DNA of 64,000 nt from JBBQYD01 sp942493075 (GTDB lineage Bacteria > Verrucomicrobiota > Verrucomicrobiia > Limisphaerales > UBA8199). Of this stretch, positions 42,518 to 51,357 are shown piece by piece. The stretch covers positions 372,001-436,000 of the forward strand of contig OW818681.1 of the NCBI GenBank assembly GCA_942493075.1, given 5' to 3'. The stretch's first letter is position 1. Each line of letters opens with the position of its first letter. The notes under the pieces were generated by a model. The model saw only the letters and a program-made list of their open reading frames with translations. It did no database searches and was not told the DNA's origin. Made by a program: the position numbers and the translations under genes.

Positions 42518-44233
42518 TTAGCCTGGCCCGTTTTTGGCGAAAGCGAGCTGGGCGCGGAGCAGGTCGTGCAATGTAATGATGCCAAGCACCTGGCCTCCCG
42601 GACGGTCTGTCAGAATCAGAAGCAGGGTGCCGGAATCGACCATGCGCGCTTCGATTTGTCGAATCGTTTCACCCGGGGTACAGGTGATCGCCGGTTCACA
42701 CTTGGGGGGACGGTTTTGCCGTGCCGCAGCATCTGCCTCCTGCCGGGTGATCACTCCGCTGATGGTGCCGTTCGAAACAACTGGCAACCTCTGATACGGG
42801 TGCGCGCTGAAAAGCTTGTTCAATGCGGAAGAGGAAGTATCTGTTGCGATTATCGGATTGAAGTTAGCGACCGCGGATACAGGCAGGTTCTCCCACGTTT
42901 GCAGATTCCGAGGAGGGACCATTCGCTCAATCTGGTGGCCGTCTTGCTCAAGAATCTCTTCATAGAAATTGCATCGGTTGAGCTTTCGGCTGATAGCCTG
43001 GCTGACGAGGGCGCCCAACATCAAGGCGGGGACAAGGGCAAATTCGTGGGTCATTTCGAAAACAATGAGAATGCCGGTCACCGGGGCGCGCACCACCGCA
43101 CCCAGGCAGGCGCTCATGCCCACAACCGCCAGAATCATCTGATCCGGCTGGGAGAGAGGAAGGACAACGCTGCCCAAGGCGCTTAAACAGATGCCAGACA
43201 TAGCGCCGAAAAACAGGGTGGGAGAAAAAATGCCTCCACATCCGCCAAGTCCAAAACAGGCAATGGTGGCGGCCAGTTTCGCAACAAGGAGCATCGCTGC
43301 GATCTTCCATCCGATGCCGCCGGCCAGTGCGGCTGAAAGATCGTCATAGCCAAGCCCAAAGACTCCGAGATGGCCGCTCGCCAGGAAAACCGAACACCCC
43401 AGAGCCCAGGTGATCAAACCGCCCAACACGGGACGCAGCATGGGAGGAACTTTCTTGGAGTTCTTGCTGCCTGCCCTTAGCCGCATCGTCCATTTTTGAA
43501 ACCATGCTCCGATAACACCTGCCGCAGCGGCAACAACAGGCGTCATTGCATAAACCCACACACCGGGAGAATCGAGGCTCGAAAGTGTGAAGGCCGGCTG
43601 TTTGCCGACCAATCCATGAACGACGAACGCGCCGATCACCGAGGCAAGGAGGATACTGCCGAGCAGAACGCTGTTGAGATCGGCTATGATTTCCTCAAGC
43701 ACAAACGTTACCGCAGCCAGTGGTGTATTGAACGCAGCCGCAAGCCCTGCAGCGGCTCCGGCGGCACAGGCCATCCTGTGGTTCTGCTTGGGCTCGCCTA
43801 ACAACCGCGCGAGGTTGGAGCCGACTCCGCCCCCGAGCTGCACACTTGGCCCCTCTCTTCCGAGGCTGGAACCTCCTCCGACACTCATTACACCTGCGAG
43901 ATACTTGACCCACACGACACGCCAGGGGACCTGTCCAAAATCCTTCCAAAAAGCCGCCTTAAGCTGGGGTATGCCGCTGCCCGCTGCTCCCGGCGCGAAC
44001 CGGGTCAAGAGATACCCGACCGCCAGGGAGGTGCTCAGGATCACTATCAACGTGCCGAGCACGAACGTAACGTGAGATTTCTGGGCCAGGCTTGTGTAGG
44101 CGAGATTGTAGACAGCGTTCATTCCTTGTTGGAATGCCACTGCGGCAATGCCTGCTCCGAGCCCATACACGCAGGTGCGAATGATAGCCTGGCTCTGGAC
44201 AGGCAATCGCTGGATAAATCGGACCAACTCCAC
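42518..44233 (-). CDS. ClC-family chloride channel/transporter with CBS domains
   Basis: Integral membrane protein of 571 residues, homodimeric Cl-/H+ antiporter or channel. The ClC selectivity motifs are present: GSGIPQLKAAF, GREGPSVQLGGGVG (with the gating glutamate) and GGIFSPTLFFGA. About ten hydrophobic segments fill residues 20-430. The C-terminal cytoplasmic part (residues about 450-565) holds two CBS domains, with SAVANFNPIIA and GTLLLILTDRPGGQVLGIITLHDLL. It ends 41 bases before the end of the flavoprotein gene upstream on the same strand. Confidence 0.93.
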   Translation of the reverse strand: MELVRFIQRLPVQSQAIIRTCVYGLGAGIAAVAFQQGMNAVYNLAYTSLAQKSHVTFVLGTLIVILSTSLAVGYLLTRFAPGAAGSGIPQLKAAFWKDFGQVPWRVVWVKYLAGVMSVGGGSSLGREGPSVQLGGGVGSNLARLLGEPKQNHRMACAAGAAAGLAAAFNTPLAAVTFVLEEIIADLNSVLLGSILLASVIGAFVVHGLVGKQPAFTLSSLDSPGVWVYAMTPVVAAAAGVIGAWFQKWTMRLRAGSKNSKKVPPMLRPVLGGLITWALGCSVFLASGHLGVFGLGYDDLSAALAGGIGWKIAAMLLVAKLAATIACFGLGGCGGIFSPTLFFGAMSGICLSALGSVVLPLSQPDQMILAVVGMSACLGAVVRAPVTGILIVFEMTHEFALVPALMLGALVSQAISRKLNRCNFYEEILEQDGHQIERMVPPRNLQTWENLPVSAVANFNPIIATDTSSSALNKLFSAHPYQRLPVVSNGTISGVITRQEADAAARQNRPPKCEPAITCTPGETIRQIEARMVDSGTLLLILTDRPGGQVLGIITLHDLLRAQLAFAKNGPG

Positions 44234-44274
44234 AGCCTATGATTACCTTTAAAAGGCTCGGAATCCAGCCCTGT

Positions 44275-45504
44275 TCATACGGAAGCCATCGCCCGTCCGG
44301 CCAGCCAGCCGGTGGTCCAGGCGGCCTGGAAATTGAACCCGCCTGTAATGCCGTCGATGTCGAGTAACTCACCACCGAAATAAAGTCCTGGGCAGATTCG
44401 GCTCTCCATGGTTTTGAAGTTCACTTCGTTGAGAGGTATGCCGCCGCAAGTGACAAACTCATCGCGATTGAGGCTCTTACCGATTACTTGAAGCTCCGTT
44501 CGCGACAGTGTTTGAAGGAGTTGGTGGGTCTGTGCGCGGGAAAGATCCGCCCAACGCGTTTCACGCGGAATGCCGCTCTGCAAAACAAGCTGTTCCCACA
44601 AGCGGGCGGGCAGGGGAGACATCGGTGAATTCACCACCGAACGTGCAGGTTGTGCCTGGCGTTTCTTTTGCAGTTCTCTGCCCAAAGACTCCAGGTTCAA
44701 TTGGGGAACCCAGTTCAATAGAACGGTGAACCGGTATTCACGCTTGTGCAGCGCCCGCGCGCCCCAGGCGGACAATCGCAGGACGGCAGGACCGCTCAAT
44801 CCTTCGTGTGTGATCAGCACGGGGCCGCGTTCCTTGAACGGCTCGTCCAGTACATGGAGTTCCGTTTCAGGGAGAGAAATGCCTGCCAGTTCACGCAGCC
44901 ACGGCACGGATAGACGAAAAGTGAAAAGCGAAGGTGCGGGTGGTTCGATTGTATGGCCCAGGTTGATCGCGAGGTTCCCTGCGGTGGCTCGGCAACCTCC
45001 AGTTGCCAGCATCAGCTTATCGCAGGCTTGTTGCTCGGTCTCCCCATAGCCGAGTAGAAAGCCGCCTCGGCTCGTGCGCTCGACGCTCTTCAGTGCGCAG
45101 TTGGGGCGGAGTTCCACTCCGGCACTGCGCGCCGACTGAAGCAGGCAATCGACGATCGTCGCGGATGAATCGGTAACGGGAAACATCCGTCCATCCTCCT
45201 CAGTTTTCAGTGTGACGCCGCGCGCGGCAAACCACGCGACAGTATCGCGTGGCTGAAATTGATGAAACGCACCGAGCAAGGCGCGTCCGCCTCTTGGGTA
45301 ACGGAGGCTCAGTTCCCGCGGGTCGAAGCAGGCGTGAGTGACGTTGCAACGTCCACCGCCGGAGATGAGCACTTTGGCGAGGAACCGCGGTCCCTGCTCA
45401 AGCACGGTCACGCGGGCTGAGCCGGTTTCCGCCGCAGTAATAGCGGCGAAAATGCCGGCAGCGCCCCCGCCTGCGATGACGATATGAGGTGAAATGGATG
45501 GCAC
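44275..45504 (-). CDS. BaiN/RdsA-type (HI0933-like) flavoprotein
   Basis: FAD-dependent NAD(P)/FAD oxidoreductase of 409 residues. The N-terminus has the dinucleotide-binding GGGAAGIFAAITAAETG; GGGRCNVTHACFDPREL and the C-terminal pair VTCGGIPLNEVNFKTMESRICPGLYFGGE and GGFNFQAAWTTGWLAG are signatures of the family. Its reaction is unsettled; BaiN reduces bile-acid intermediates in gut clostridia, which cannot be transferred here. The last 140 bases of this gene occur a second time at 42089-42225. A hairpin separates it from the flagellar cluster. Confidence 0.9.
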   Translation of the reverse strand: MPSISPHIVIAGGGAAGIFAAITAAETGSARVTVLEQGPRFLAKVLISGGGRCNVTHACFDPRELSLRYPRGGRALLGAFHQFQPRDTVAWFAARGVTLKTEEDGRMFPVTDSSATIVDCLLQSARSAGVELRPNCALKSVERTSRGGFLLGYGETEQQACDKLMLATGGCRATAGNLAINLGHTIEPPAPSLFTFRLSVPWLRELAGISLPETELHVLDEPFKERGPVLITHEGLSGPAVLRLSAWGARALHKREYRFTVLLNWVPQLNLESLGRELQKKRQAQPARSVVNSPMSPLPARLWEQLVLQSGIPRETRWADLSRAQTHQLLQTLSRTELQVIGKSLNRDEFVTCGGIPLNEVNFKTMESRICPGLYFGGELLDIDGITGGFNFQAAWTTGWLAGRAMASV

Positions 45505-45521
45505 AGCTTATGAACGTCCAG

Positions 45522-45556
45522 CAGCGACGGCTCTTCGTTAGAAGACAGCCGTGCTG
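45522..45556. terminator. Imperfect hairpin after flgL
   Basis: ACGGCTCTTC and GAAGACAGCCGT pair around GTTA, with flanking CAGC and GCTG extending the stem. It is between the end of flgL and the divergent end of the flavoprotein start region, without a U tract. It could stop flagellar transcription together with Rho or stabilise the mRNA end. Confidence 0.35.
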
Positions 45557-45621
45557 GCTGATTGCACGACGCTAGCAATAGGGAGAGGGTTGGGAAAGGC
45601 GGAAAGGTCAGCAGCCAGTAG

Positions 45622-46560
45622 CTATCTCAGGTAATCCATCAAAGATACGCCCATCAGTTTGGCACCGCTTTGGAGCGCGGCCTGGAAGGCGGTCTGGGTC
45701 TCGTTCAGGTGGATCAAGGTGCTGGCCAGGTCAGCGCCTGCCAGGTTTGAAATGCTTGCCTCGGCATTGCTCACCTCGGTCTTGCTGCTCGATGCCGCGG
45801 TTTCCAGGCGTGTTTGCAACGCACCGATACCCGCGATGTGGGTGATGATGTTATCCTCATCTTTCCTCAGCGCCGGAATATCCGTGGACGAGATGGCCGA
45901 GGTGTTGCCTGAAAAGAGGTTTTCCTGAAGCGCGATGAGGTGTCCGAAGAAGTCAGCCCCCGAGGCCGAATCCGTGATCAGACCGGCCGGGCCTGAACCG
46001 GATGTGTTGGCCCCCGACATGACATCGTTGACGCGGGCGTTCTCCCCAATCTCGATCTGGCGAACGGTGGCATTACCCTGATAAGCCACACTGGTGGCTC
46101 GTCCGTTCGCACCGGTCGTTGCGATAGAGAACGGTGTTGTTGTGGAATTGGTGCCGGAGAAAATATACTCGCCGTTATACTTGCTGTTGGCGAACTGCAC
46201 CCCCTGTTTGATCAACTCCGAGAGTTCGGAGCCGTAGGCACGCAACTCCTCAGGCGATTTAGTGCCATCGGCGAGCACAGCCAGTTCCTGGGCGCGGTCG
46301 GAAATCTTCTTAAGGCCTTTGATAGCAGAGTAAGCAGCGGTCGAGCGGTCCTTGAGATTGGCAATGTTCTCCTGGTACTGCGTGCGCGCGCGAATATCCG
46401 TCTGCAACCCGAGCACCTGGTGAAGCGCCGCCGGATCATCTTCAGGCAGTGAGATGCGCTGGCCGGTAGCCACCTGGTTCTGCAGGTTGGATTGCCGGCT
46501 GGCCAGTTGCTGCAACTGGCGGACGATACTATCCGGAAATGTATTGGCTGTTACGCGCAT
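45622..46560 (-). CDS. flgL: Flagellar hook-associated protein FlgL
   Basis: HAP3 joins hook and filament; 312 residues, normal length. The flagellin-like N-terminus reads MRVTANTFPDSIVRQLQQL and continues NQVATGQRISLPEDDPAALHQVLGLQ. The C-terminal helix has the matching SNAEASISNLAGADLASTLIHLNE and ends GVSLMDYLR. It is the last gene of the cluster, 12 bases after flgK. Confidence 0.93.
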   Translation of the reverse strand: MRVTANTFPDSIVRQLQQLASRQSNLQNQVATGQRISLPEDDPAALHQVLGLQTDIRARTQYQENIANLKDRSTAAYSAIKGLKKISDRAQELAVLADGTKSPEELRAYGSELSELIKQGVQFANSKYNGEYIFSGTNSTTTPFSIATTGANGRATSVAYQGNATVRQIEIGENARVNDVMSGANTSGSGPAGLITDSASGADFFGHLIALQENLFSGNTSAISSTDIPALRKDEDNIITHIAGIGALQTRLETAASSSKTEVSNAEASISNLAGADLASTLIHLNETQTAFQAALQSGAKLMGVSLMDYLR

Positions 46561-46572
46561 GATTCATGACTC

Positions 46573-47979
46573 CTATCGTTTGAGGTTCACAATTTCCTGA
46601 AGCATCTCGTTGATCGTCGTGATCAACCTGGCAGAAGCCTCAAACGCCTTTTGATACTTAACTAAATCGGTCATTTCCTCATCAATGGAAACGCCGCTCA
46701 CCGATTCCCGCTCCCGCATCAAAGTAGCCATCAGCAGATCCTGGCTGGCGGCCGATTCCTTCGTTGCGGCGAGCGACCGGCCCAACCGGGTGACGGTCTG
46801 GCCGTAATGTTGATTGAAAGTGACTCCGCCAAGGGCGGCCTGGGTATCGTTTCCCGCCGCAGCTAATGCGAGGGCCACCTGGTTGTCACCCGCACTGCCG
46901 GACACACCTGACGCTTGCAGCCGCTTGGGGTCGGCCACGAGCACCGCATTCATCTGAATATTCGAAGCATCGGTGCCCGTGAAAAAGTCAGCCCCGGTGT
47001 TACCCTGCAGATCGTATCCGTTCCGGTGAATGGCATTGATGCCGGTGATCAGGCCGCTCGCCAGGGTGTTTAAATCGGTTCGCAGAGTAGCCAACTCGCC
47101 ATCACGCACTGCGATCACTCCCTGCGCATGGCCAGAGGTCAGGCTCACAGCCGTTCCGCTGGTGGTCTCCACCTGGAGCGCGCCGGTTCCCGGATCAACG
47201 GTCCGCAGCCGATCGGCAACACTGAACCCCGACACCAGCAAATTGCCCGAAACGGAGACGTTCACCGAACCCGTGGCATCTGTCGCGGTTTCGATATTTA
47301 CCAGCTTGGAAAGATCTTCGAGTTTCTGCTGTCGTGAGTCACGCAAATCATTCGCCGGGCTGCCCGACGAAAGTTCGGCATTCGAAATCTGCCGGTTCAG
47401 TTCGGCGACTGATTTGAGTAAGGCATTTGCAGAATCGATGTCCGAGGTGAGGGTTTCGTTGAGATCCTCCTGGAGGCTCTGCAACCGCCCGTCAACTTGA
47501 TTGAAGCGGGAAGCCAACTGCTGGCCGGCGACAATCAGTGAATGACGTTCCGGCAGTGAAGTGGGGGATGTAGCGACGGCCTGAAACGCGCTGAACAGAT
47601 CACTCAAGCTAGTGGAGAGACTTGTTTTGGCGGTTGTGGCGCTGGTTGAACTGGTGCTGTCCACCTGCTCACCAAGGGCGGTTTGCGCATCACGCAAAGC
47701 CTGCTCCTGGGCCTCAAGGTAGCCGTCCATGCTGGTCTCCGAACGGATCTGCCGATCAAGCAAGGCATCACGCACCTGGCGAATGGCGACGCTTTCCACC
47801 CCGGTGCCCTGAGCGCCAATGCTAGTTTGCAGGGAGTCCGTGGCCTGTAGGACCAGACGTTGCCGGGAATAGCCCGGGTTGTTGACGTTGGCAAGGTTCT
47901 GCCCCGCAACTTCCACGCCCTGCCGCTGGGTCTGCAGCGACCTGGCCCCGAGATCCAATGCTCCAAATAGACCTAGCAT
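46573..47979 (-). CDS. flgK: Flagellar hook-associated protein FlgK
   Basis: HAP1, the first hook-filament junction protein, 468 residues, at the short end for the family. The N-terminus has the axial rod/hook signature (LARSLQTQRQGVE, then NLANVNNPGYSRQRLVLQ). The C-terminus (SGVSIDEEMTDLVKYQKAFEASARLI) is the conserved assembly helix with its TTINEMLQEIVNLK end. It sits between flgN and flgL; FlgN is its export chaperone. Confidence 0.94.
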   Translation of the reverse strand: MLGLFGALDLGARSLQTQRQGVEVAGQNLANVNNPGYSRQRLVLQATDSLQTSIGAQGTGVESVAIRQVRDALLDRQIRSETSMDGYLEAQEQALRDAQTALGEQVDSTSSTSATTAKTSLSTSLSDLFSAFQAVATSPTSLPERHSLIVAGQQLASRFNQVDGRLQSLQEDLNETLTSDIDSANALLKSVAELNRQISNAELSSGSPANDLRDSRQQKLEDLSKLVNIETATDATGSVNVSVSGNLLVSGFSVADRLRTVDPGTGALQVETTSGTAVSLTSGHAQGVIAVRDGELATLRTDLNTLASGLITGINAIHRNGYDLQGNTGADFFTGTDASNIQMNAVLVADPKRLQASGVSGSAGDNQVALALAAAGNDTQAALGGVTFNQHYGQTVTRLGRSLAATKESAASQDLLMATLMRERESVSGVSIDEEMTDLVKYQKAFEASARLITTINEMLQEIVNLKR

Positions 47980-47985
47980 AAATTC

Positions 47986-48477
47986 CTAGCCGACAGCTTC
48001 GTAGATCGAGCTGCCGAAAGCCCCTTGGCCCATGCCGCCGGTGCAATTGTAGACGGGCTGTGAAACCACACAAAGCGACCCGATGAATTGTTGCATCAGC
48101 TCAACCGAGCGACGGAGGAGCAGATGGTTCTGGCGAGCCCGGCTTTGAACCCGTGCCAGCAACTCGTTGTTCTCGTCCACCAGCGCGCTGATGAGCGGGC
48201 GGTAGTCGGCAGGCAGAAGCGGCAAAAGTTCAGAGATCGTGATGGCATCCGGATGCCCTATCGCACGCGACAGGGCACGGTGCGCCGCTTCGCGCTCATT
48301 GCGCGCAGTGGCGATCACGGCGCCTTGAGCGTCGATGGAGGCGACGGAACTCCACACGTTGGAGGTGCGGCGGTGTGTGACATCTTCTTGCTGCTGGTCC
48401 AGCAAGGCCAGCATCTCGCCATATTGCTGCAGTTCTTTGCGCAGGCTTTCGATCAGGCGTTGAAGAGTGGGCATCAT
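47986..48477 (-). CDS. flgN: FlgN-like flagellar export chaperone
   Basis: Cytoplasmic helical protein of 163 residues. Called FlgN from shape and place: long amphipathic helices (LIESLRKELQQYGEMLALLDQQQED, then a second with ARNEREAAHRALSRAI), followed by NELLARVQSRARQN near the C-terminus, the FlgN pattern. FlgK, one of its known clients, is encoded immediately downstream. ATG 48477 is followed by a second ATG at 48474. Sequence identity of FlgN proteins is low, so position carries much weight. Confidence 0.75.
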   Translation of the reverse strand: MMPTLQRLIESLRKELQQYGEMLALLDQQQEDVTHRRTSNVWSSVASIDAQGAVIATARNEREAAHRALSRAIGHPDAITISELLPLLPADYRPLISALVDENNELLARVQSRARQNHLLLRRSVELMQQFIGSLCVVSQPVYNCTGGMGQGAFGSSIYEAVG

Positions 48478-48484
48478 AGGTGAT

Positions 48485-48841
48485 TCAGGGGACGACAGGT
48501 GTGGAGGCTTGAGGCGGCTCGGCCTGGTTAGCCGACGGATTGGCTTTTTCGAGCTGTTTTTGAATGGTGGTGCCCAATCCGAGACAACCGGATTGGGAAA
48601 TACTTTCAGCCAGTTGATTGCTGATGAGATCCCGGTAAATCCCCGCACTTGCGGAATTCGATTCGGAACTCTTGTTGAAGAGAGGCTTCTGGGCACTCTC
48701 CAAGATTTGGCGCACCAGGATGGCTTCGAAACCCCGGCTCATCTCTGCGACGCGCTCGGGAGTATCTCCGCTGCCACGGCTGGCAAGCAGCTCGGTGGGC
48801 AGTGGGGTGCTGGCGCTTAACTGGGTTGAAGAAATTGTCAT
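48485..48841 (-). CDS. flgJ: Rod-binding protein, FlgJ N-terminal domain only
   Basis: Rod-cap protein of 118 residues. The Rod_binding domain is seen in ERVAEMSRGFEAILVRQILESAQKPLF and YRDLISNQLAESISQSGCLGLG. The C-terminal muramidase part of the enterobacterial FlgJ is missing, as in many bacteria where a separate enzyme opens the cell wall. It follows flgI by one base (48843 and 48841). Confidence 0.88.
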   Translation of the reverse strand: MTISSTQLSASTPLPTELLASRGSGDTPERVAEMSRGFEAILVRQILESAQKPLFNKSSESNSASAGIYRDLISNQLAESISQSGCLGLGTTIQKQLEKANPSANQAEPPQASTPVVP

Positions 48842-48842
48842 A

Positions 48843-49943
48843 TTAGCGAATCACAAGTTCGGCCTGCAGCGCGCCAGCCTGTTTCATGGCCTGGAAAATC
48901 GCCATCATATCGCGCGGAGTGACTCCCAACGCATTCAACGCGGACGCCACTTTCTCGACGGTTGGCAGTTCCGGCAAGGCCACAACCCTGCCCTTGCTCT
49001 CGGTCACGTCGGTCGTGGTGCGCGGCGTCACTACCGTCTCTCCCTGCCGGCTAAACGGCGAGGGTTGAGATACATCCAAGTCGGATGCGATGCTGATTGT
49101 CAGATTCCCTTGTGACACGGCGCAATTTGAAATCTGAATTCTGCTGGTCGCCACGATGGTGCCGGTCCTTTCATTAATCACGATTCGAGCGGGGGCGTCG
49201 GGGGTAACTTCCAACGCTTCAAGCCGCGCGATGAAATCAATCGGCAAGGCTTCAGCGCCTAATGGCAGCCGGACCTTTACAGACGTGGCATCAATCGCAC
49301 GAGCCGAGTCGGGGAAAGCCTGATTGATGGAGGCAGCCATGCGGGAGGTGGAGGTAAAGCCGGGCTCGCGAAGCAGCAACTCGACCGTGCCATCCGAGAC
49401 AACCGTTGCCGGAATCTCACGCTCGACAATCGCTCCATTAATGATCGTGGCAACGGTAGGATGGTTCTTGGTAACGGTCGCGCCGCCACCACCGCCGGTG
49501 CCTGCGCTGAACCCGCCCACCGAAATGGGCCCCTGGGCCACCGCATAAACTTTGTTATCCGCGCCGATGAGAGGCGTTTGCAGCAGGACACCGCCTTGCA
49601 GGCTCTTGGCATCGCCCATGGATGCAACCTGCACATCAAGACGCGCGCCATTCTTCACAAATGCCGGAATGTCAGCGGTCACCATGACTACGCCAACGTT
49701 CTTTGAGGAGAGTGTTGTAGCTGGGACTGTGATGCCATGCCGCTGCAGCATGTTAGCCACGGTTTGCTTCGTATATACAGGATCTTTATCACCATCTCCG
49801 GCGAGCCCCGCAACCAGGCCGTATCCGACCAACTGGTTATCCCGCGCCCCGGAGACCACCGCGAGGTCCCGGATACGCACGGCAGCCGCAGCCGAATCGG
49901 CCCACAGCCCAAGCGTTAAGAGTAAGGCGAGGAAAGCTTTCAT
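48843..49943 (-). CDS. flgI: Flagellar P-ring protein FlgI
   Basis: Periplasmic P-ring subunit of 366 residues. The signal peptide starts MKAFLALLLTLGLWADSAAA. The FlgI pattern is clear: VRIRDLAVVSGARDNQLVGYGLVAGLAGDGD, then TKQTVANMLQRHGI, NVGVVMVTADIPAF, LLQTPLIGADNKVYAVAQGP and the C-terminus PRDMMAIFQAMKQAGALQAELVI. ATG 49943 overlaps the flgH stop codon (TAATG), indicating coupled translation. Confidence 0.95.
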   Translation of the reverse strand: MKAFLALLLTLGLWADSAAAAVRIRDLAVVSGARDNQLVGYGLVAGLAGDGDKDPVYTKQTVANMLQRHGITVPATTLSSKNVGVVMVTADIPAFVKNGARLDVQVASMGDAKSLQGGVLLQTPLIGADNKVYAVAQGPISVGGFSAGTGGGGGATVTKNHPTVATIINGAIVEREIPATVVSDGTVELLLREPGFTSTSRMAASINQAFPDSARAIDATSVKVRLPLGAEALPIDFIARLEALEVTPDAPARIVINERTGTIVATSRIQISNCAVSQGNLTISIASDLDVSQPSPFSRQGETVVTPRTTTDVTESKGRVVALPELPTVEKVASALNALGVTPRDMMAIFQAMKQAGALQAELVIR

Positions 49944-50560
49944 TAGAACGGCGTAACTTTGTCCCAGACCTTGGTGAACCATCCCTTGCGCTGGGAATCG
50001 CTCAGGGCTCCTTTGGACGTGAACTTGATGGAGGCATCCGCCACGTTATAACTGTAAACCGTGTTGTTAGCGGCCACATCATCCTGGCGGACAACACCGC
50101 TGAGGATCATCTTTTGCTGCTCACCCGAGAACGCTGTCTCGCGGGTGCCCTCGATCAGCAGGTTTCTGTTGGGCAGCACATCAACCACCCGCACTGCAAT
50201 GCGGGCCATGATTTTCTCGGAATTATTGATCGAGCCGCCACCGTCAAAGGAGTTCTTGGAATTCACCTTCAGAGCGGGCATCTGCCCATTATGAGTCAGC
50301 ATCTTGCTGGCGCCCGGGCTGTATAGAAAGCTGGCGATGCTGGCATCAATACCCGATTCCTTGGATGTCTGGGTGTTGTTGCCTTTGGAAGTGGAGTTGC
50401 TTTCCTGCACGATAATCGTGAGGACATCACCCACAGCCGCCGCACGCTTGTCTGAAACTATCGGGCGCGAGATGTCGTCCCGCCACAACGAGTCGGCGGT
50501 GACCGTCAACCTCGGGCTCAGGAGCAGGCTTCCGATAATGCACGCATGCAGTTTATTCAT
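49943..50560 (-). CDS. flgH: Flagellar L-ring protein FlgH
   Basis: L-ring subunit of 205 residues from ATG 50560. Family blocks are VGDVLTIIVQESNSTSK, NSKNSFDGGGSINNSEKIMARIAVRVVDVLPNRNL and ILSGVVRQDDVAANNTVYSYNVADASI. Ordinary FlgH is a lipoprotein with a signal-peptide cysteine near residue 20. Here the N-terminus (MNKLHACIIGSLLLSPRLTV) has a cysteine only at residue 7 and no lipobox before the mature part TADSLWRDD. The ring may therefore be anchored without a lipid. Confidence 0.93.
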   Translation of the reverse strand: MNKLHACIIGSLLLSPRLTVTADSLWRDDISRPIVSDKRAAAVGDVLTIIVQESNSTSKGNNTQTSKESGIDASIASFLYSPGASKMLTHNGQMPALKVNSKNSFDGGGSINNSEKIMARIAVRVVDVLPNRNLLIEGTRETAFSGEQQKMILSGVVRQDDVAANNTVYSYNVADASIKFTSKGALSDSQRKGWFTKVWDKVTPF

Positions 50561-50564
50561 AGAA

Positions 50565-51356
50565 TCAAAGCGGAAGTTCAATGGTGCGATCATTGGTGAT
50601 CTTGCCGTAAAACTCACGGCGGGATTGGGGATTGCGCACCCGCACCAATTGGCCGGGGGCTCCCGCTTCCAGCACCTCGACTTTGAGGCGCAGGTTCAAG
50701 GCACCGGAACTGGCAAGTGCATCCACCACGTCACCCCGGCCGACGACCGGACGGGCTCGCAATGAGCGGGTGGTAAGGACACCCTTGGCGGCTATGTAGT
50801 CCGCGAGTTCCATTTCGATGTCTGTTTCAGGCATCTCGATCTGAACATCACGCATATTGATCACGTCGCGGCGTTCATGTAGAAAATCGGCGGGATCAAA
50901 AAGTTGACCACGTTTGAGTGGAGTCTTGGCCACCCATACATCGCTCATGATGCTGGCCTGGACGGCTGCCTGGTAGGAGCCAACCAGCAACTCACCGGCC
51001 CGGACCTCAAAGCGTAGGATGCAATGTGCCGTCAACCCGGACACTGGCAGGCTGAGCACACGGACGGAAACTTCACCTTCAGGAAGCGGAACCGGCTCCC
51101 ACTTACGCGTGAGGCGGAGCTGAAGCTCACCGCGGTTGCGAGCTTGTTCGCTCAAGGAATCGGTCAGCAAACTCAGAAGGCTTGTTTCATCCAGGGTGCG
51201 CGCCGGCGCTTGCGGCACGACGGTGGGAATTGTGACCACGTTCGAAAGGGAAACGGAGGTTCCGGGGGATGGCTGCCCCGATTCGGAACCTCCGGAGGAT
51301 CCAACCAGACCGAAGAAAACAATACTGAAAAAGATTGCAGTTAGGATGCGCGACAT
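50565..51356 (-). CDS. flgA: Flagella basal body P-ring formation protein FlgA
   Basis: Periplasmic chaperone for P-ring assembly, 263 residues from ATG 51356. A signal peptide (MSRILTAIFFSIVFFGLVG) precedes a variable region. The C-terminal SAF-like domain starts around VWVAKTPLKRGQLFDPADFLHERRDV, with GVLTTRSLRARPVVGRGD and the last block VRVRNPQSRREFYGKIT. It follows flgG with overlap and precedes flgH by four bases. Confidence 0.92.
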   Translation of the reverse strand: MSRILTAIFFSIVFFGLVGSSGGSESGQPSPGTSVSLSNVVTIPTVVPQAPARTLDETSLLSLLTDSLSEQARNRGELQLRLTRKWEPVPLPEGEVSVRVLSLPVSGLTAHCILRFEVRAGELLVGSYQAAVQASIMSDVWVAKTPLKRGQLFDPADFLHERRDVINMRDVQIEMPETDIEMELADYIAAKGVLTTRSLRARPVVGRGDVVDALASSGALNLRLKVEVLEAGAPGQLVRVRNPQSRREFYGKITNDRTIELPL

Positions 51357-51357
51357 A

